Positions 63,805-64,000 of a DNA stretch of 64,000 nucleotides are shown piece after piece. Positions within the stretch are counted from its first letter, which is position 1; each line of letters opens with the position of its first letter. The position numbers and the translations under genes are program-made. The stretch is from Paralichthys olivaceus (Eukaryota > Chordata > Actinopteri > Pleuronectiformes > Paralichthyidae), in the NCBI RefSeq assembly GCF_024713975.1, contig NC_091097.1, forward strand, positions 10,918,361-10,982,360, given 5' to 3'. The notes beneath the pieces are model-generated. The model searched no databases and was not told the DNA's origin. It was given only the letters and a program-made list of their open reading frames with translations.

Positions 63805-64000
63805 AAATAAACTCAGCAACAAGCTAAAATACAGTTTGCATTGACCCGAGGCTTGAGCTTCTCAGTCATACATATTTAACAACACTCTACTCAAACACTG
63901 TGGGCATGGGGAAAGTTCCAGTCTGCAACAAATAGAAAAATAAAAACACAACAGCAGCTCCAACACACTTAGCTGTTGTTGTGCTGCTTAATTATTCTGA
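63805..64000 (+). repeat. Segmental repeat unit, second copy at the window end
   Basis: AATAAACTCAGCAACAAGC, AAAATACAGTTTGCA, GAGGCTTGAGC, CTGTGGGCATGGGGAAAG and ACAACAGCAGCTCCAACACA followed by CTTAGCTGT match 60283-60470 in order and orientation. It is cut by the window edge. In the first copy this block lies about 0.8 kb before the ATG of SOUL gene B. Confidence 0.8.

Overview
The window is vertebrate genomic DNA. It has GT-AG introns, EGF-array exons with conserved phases, CA/GT microsatellites and dispersed repeats typical of teleost fish. The introns are compact and the MITE and SINE families resemble those of percomorph (spiny-rayed) fishes, but I cannot name the species.

Layout: 1-18,510 is gene-poor DNA upstream of notch3, in which I found repeats but no supportable gene. 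18,878-45,644 (+) is a complete 33-exon notch3, rebuilt exon by exon to 2,475 codons plus stop with no frame break. It encodes a signal peptide, 35 EGF repeats, three LNRs, the heterodimerisation domain with a furin site, one membrane span, RAM with a WFP motif, ankyrin repeats, a glutamine-rich transactivation region and a C-terminal PEST degron. Intron 2 alone is about 10.6 kb. A 3' UTR of up to about 2.5 kb follows.

49,243-50,544 (+) is a five-exon secreted fibrinogen-domain gene of the MFAP4 type. 52,472-51,061 (-) is a six-exon RDH8-like short-chain dehydrogenase, convergent with it. After about 4.5 kb of repeat-rich intergenic DNA with two TTAA-ended MITEs come two tandem six-coding-exon genes (57,383-59,068 and 61,092-62,656, both +). 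These encode secreted SOUL-domain (heme-binding-protein-like) proteins with duplicated promoters, 5' non-coding exons and polyadenylation regions. The last 200 bases repeat the DNA that lies upstream of the second SOUL gene, so a third copy probably lies just beyond the window.

The genes do not form one pathway. notch3 is a developmental receptor. RDH8 is a retinoid oxidoreductase; human NOTCH3 and RDH8 both lie on 19p, so this linkage looks ancestral. The MFAP4-like and SOUL genes look like lineage-expanded secreted proteins. I found no previously undescribed system. The most unusual elements are the SOUL array (near-identical signal-peptide exon, diverged mature protein), the ancestral EGF repeat kept in notch3, the GC-AG intron and DR1 motif of the RDH8-like gene, and the MFAP4-like gene whose first coding exon is only the ATG.
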